A DNA stretch of 7,019 bases, taken from an uncultured Eubacteriales bacterium. GTDB lineage: Bacteria; Bacillota; Clostridia; Oscillospirales; Oscillospiraceae. Under the pieces are notes generated by a model. It saw only the letters and a program-made list of their open reading frames with translations, was not told where the DNA came from and ran no database searches. The position numbers and the translations under genes were made by a program. This document shows positions 5,770 through 7,019 of this stretch, piece after piece (the first letter of the stretch is position 1; the number at the start of each line of letters is the position of its first letter). Where the stretch lies: contig OMQS01000012.1 in assembly GCA_900313295.1 (NCBI GenBank), positions 1 to 7,019 of the forward strand. The letters run 5' to 3'.

Positions 5770-6357
5770 ATGTCTAATGTGAAAAGTGCATTGCTGGTGG
5801 GTGTTGGCGGTCAGGGCGCCATCCTCATTTCCAAAATTATGTCCAACGGCTTCATGAAGGCCGGCTACGATGTCAAGCAGAGCGAGGTCCACGGCATGGC
5901 GCAGCGCGGCGGCAGCGTGTCCACCCAGGTCCGCTGGGGCGACAAGGTCTACGGCCCCGTGTTCGGCCGCGGCGAGGCCGACATCATGGTGGCGCTGGAG
6001 AAGATGGAAGCCGTGCGCTACGCCGAGTTCCTCAAGCCCGAGGGCGTGGCCGTCATCAATGACTATGCCATCAAGTCCACCACCATCGCCGCCGGTCAGG
6101 AGGAATATCCCGAGGGCTGCATCGAGGCCATGGCCAGAACCTTCAAGACCATCGCCGTTCCCGCCAGCGACATCGCCATCGAGCTTGGCAATGCCAAGTG
6201 CATGAACGTGGTGCTCTTCGGCGCCATGTGCGATAGTCTCGGCTGTCCGGAGATCGACTGGGAGGCGGTCGTGGCGGAAACCGTGCCTGCCAAGGTCAGG
6301 GAGCTGAATCTCAAGGCCTTTCGCGCCGGCCGCGAAGCTGCCAAAAAGGCAAAATAA
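5770..6357 (+). CDS. iorB: Indolepyruvate:ferredoxin oxidoreductase, beta subunit
   Basis: The small subunit, 195 residues, of the IorAB complex; it belongs to the gamma-domain (POR/KOR gamma-like) family of 2-oxoacid:ferredoxin oxidoreductases. The glycine-rich GVGGQG (11-16) opens a nucleotide/CoA-type Rossmann-like fold, and EVHGMAQRGGSVSTQVR (39-55) is the hallmark of this subunit. It carries no cysteine cluster, in keeping with all iron-sulfur centres being on IorA. A TTG at 5707 would lengthen the frame by 21 residues inside iorA, but ATG 5770 is preferred: AAAGGAGG ends nine bases before it, homology starts there, and only one base separates it from the iorA stop. The tight spacing implies coupled translation and equal subunit supply. 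It is the last gene of the operon; a strong terminator follows 18 bases later. Confidence 0.96.
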   Translation: MSNVKSALLVGVGGQGAILISKIMSNGFMKAGYDVKQSEVHGMAQRGGSVSTQVRWGDKVYGPVFGRGEADIMVALEKMEAVRYAEFLKPEGVAVINDYAIKSTTIAAGQEEYPEGCIEAMARTFKTIAVPASDIAIELGNAKCMNVVLFGAMCDSLGCPEIDWEAVVAETVPAKVRELNLKAFRAGREAAKKAK

Positions 6358-6375
6358 AAGTAAATTAACCCAAAA

Positions 6376-6416
6376 CAGCAAGGCGGAGTCCCAACTCCGT
6401 CTTGCTGCATTTTATA
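6376..6416 (+). terminator. Rho-independent terminator of the buk-iorAB operon
   Basis: CAGCAAGGCGGAGT (6376-6389) and ACTCCGTCTTGCTG (6394-6407) form a 14-bp stem with one G-T wobble and a four-base loop CCCA, followed by CATTTTATAA. It starts 18 bases after the iorB stop. The T-run is interrupted, but the stem is strong. Confidence 0.88.
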
Positions 6417-6447
6417 AAATACCCCACCGCATCCCTTGCTATGCACC

Positions 6448-6525
6448 CGTAGGGACGGGGTTCTACCCCACCCGATACACCTTGCATCCCCTCCGTAGGG
6501 CGGGGTGTGGTCGCCCCGCCCTACG
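6448..6525. repeat. Pair of GC-rich dyad repeats (REP-like)
   Basis: CGTAGGGACGGGGT (6448-6461) recurs as CGTAGGGCGGGGT (6494-6506). The second copy is half of a perfect 12-bp hairpin, CGTAGGGCGGGG (6494-6505) with CCCCGCCCTACG (6514-6525) and an eight-base loop. The first forms a weaker hairpin with CCCCACCC (6466-6473). They lie between two converging operons, after one terminator and before the other, the usual place for repetitive extragenic palindromes. Neither is followed by a T-run, so they are not simply terminators. That they recur across the genome is inference. Confidence 0.6.
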
Positions 6526-6585
6526 TGGCGATCCGTCCTCCCCCTGCACCGACATCTTATCATGCGTGCGCGTAAAAATGCGCAT

Positions 6586-6624
6586 AAAAAACACCCCCAA
6601 AGGAACCGACCCGTTCCCTTGGGG
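6586..6624 (-). terminator. Rho-independent terminator of the NhaC-family gene
   Basis: Read on the minus strand, CCCCAAGGGAAC (6624-6613) pairs with GTTCCTTTGGGG (6606-6595) with one mismatch and a six-base loop, and is followed by GTGTTTTTT ending at 6586. It lies 21 bases after the stop codon of the antiporter gene. Confidence 0.85.
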
Positions 6625-6644
6625 ATGATTTATTTTATTCCATT

Positions 6645-7019
6645 TTACTTCCTGTCAAACGCAATAAACAGCAGGCTGGAAACGCACAGCAGCATGGGGT
6701 AAAACAGCAGCGGAATAATGTCGAAAGCGCTGATGGCAAAGCCCAGCGTGGCGCAGGTGGAAATGGCCACCAGCATCTGCGCGCCGTAGGGGATGATGCC
6801 TTGGAACACGCAGGAGAAGGTGTCCAGCAGAGAGGCGGAGCGCTTGGGGCTGATGCCGTACTCCGTGGCGATCTCCTTGGCGATGGGGCCGGCCATGACG
6901 ATGGCCACGGTGTTGTTGGCGGTGGAAATGTCCATCAGCCCCACCAGAATGCCGATGCCCAGCTGCCCGCCGCGCTTGCCGTGGAACATCTTGTGAATGG
7001 CCGCCAGCAACGCGTCAAA
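6645..7019 (-). CDS. NhaC-family Na+/H+ antiporter, C-terminal part
   Basis: This is the last 124 residues of an integral membrane antiporter; the rest lies beyond the right edge. The NhaC family exchanges Na+ for H+, and some members exchange organic acids such as malate and lactate or amino acids, so the exact cargo is open. The stretch from LGIGILVGLMDISTANNTVA to GPIAKEIATEYGI, then RSASLLDTFSCVFQGIIPYG, is a well-conserved NhaC C-terminal region. Three hydrophobic segments are visible: one around LMDISTANNTVAIVMAG, one spanning FQGIIPYGAQMLVAISTCA, and one at the end, DIIPLLFYPMLLCVSSLLFI. The protein ends in a short charged tail (FDRK). It converges on the buk-iorAB operon, so it is transcribed separately. 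Confidence 0.9.
   Translation of the reverse strand, partial: FDALLAAIHKMFHGKRGGQLGIGILVGLMDISTANNTVAIVMAGPIAKEIATEYGISPKRSASLLDTFSCVFQGIIPYGAQMLVAISTCATLGFAISAFDIIPLLFYPMLLCVSSLLFIAFDRK

Noticed and set aside
6448..6525. The GC-rich repeats, considered as a CRISPR array.
   Set aside because: Only two imperfect short copies exist, they are self-complementary hairpins, and there are no regular spacers or cas genes.

Overview
The window looks like part of the chromosome of a GC-rich, amino-acid-fermenting gut Clostridium relative, probably Oscillospiraceae-like. This rests on the strongly GC-rich coding sequence, Firmicutes-type Shine-Dalgarno sites, a butyrate-kinase-family enzyme next to indolepyruvate:ferredoxin oxidoreductase, an IS3-family remnant and an NhaC-type antiporter. 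The taxonomic placement is inference; there is no rRNA or other marker gene.

Layout. (a) 1-955, minus strand: a probable two-gene operon made of a cysteine-rich protein with about three zinc-ribbon-like modules, followed by the N-terminal part of a cation diffusion facilitator (CDF) metal exporter that runs off the left edge. (b) 956-1119: a divergent promoter region with one sigma-A-type promoter on each strand. (c) 1120-1725, plus strand: a TetR-family regulator. (d) 1750-2450: the left part of an IS3-family (IS150-like) insertion sequence. It has a left end, a long hairpin, an intact orfA and an orfB broken off before its catalytic domain. (e) 2454-2856: a gene-free, AT-rich island bounded by a perfect 14-bp inverted repeat, with a perfect-consensus promoter near its right end firing into the next operon. 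(f) 2857-6357: buk, iorA and iorB, closed by a strong rho-independent terminator. (g) 6417-6525: GC-rich dyad repeats. (h) 6586-7019, minus strand: the C-terminal end of an NhaC-family antiporter with its own terminator, converging on the ior operon.

How the genes work together. IorA and IorB form a thiamine-diphosphate and iron-sulfur enzyme that oxidises aryl-pyruvates (transaminated Trp, Phe, Tyr) to aryl-acetyl-CoA and reduces ferredoxin. The co-transcribed kinase could then make ATP from the corresponding acyl-phosphate. The phosphotransacylase or CoA ligase needed to link the two steps is not in this window. The divergent left block (Cys-rich protein, CDF exporter, TetR regulator) suggests a regulated metal-handling unit, but only the CDF assignment is firm.

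I see no clearly new defence or mobile system. The items most worth a second look are the inverted-repeat island that seems to supply the promoter for an energy-conserving fermentation operon, the hairpin at the IS left end, and the uncharacterised multi-ribbon protein linked to the CDF exporter.
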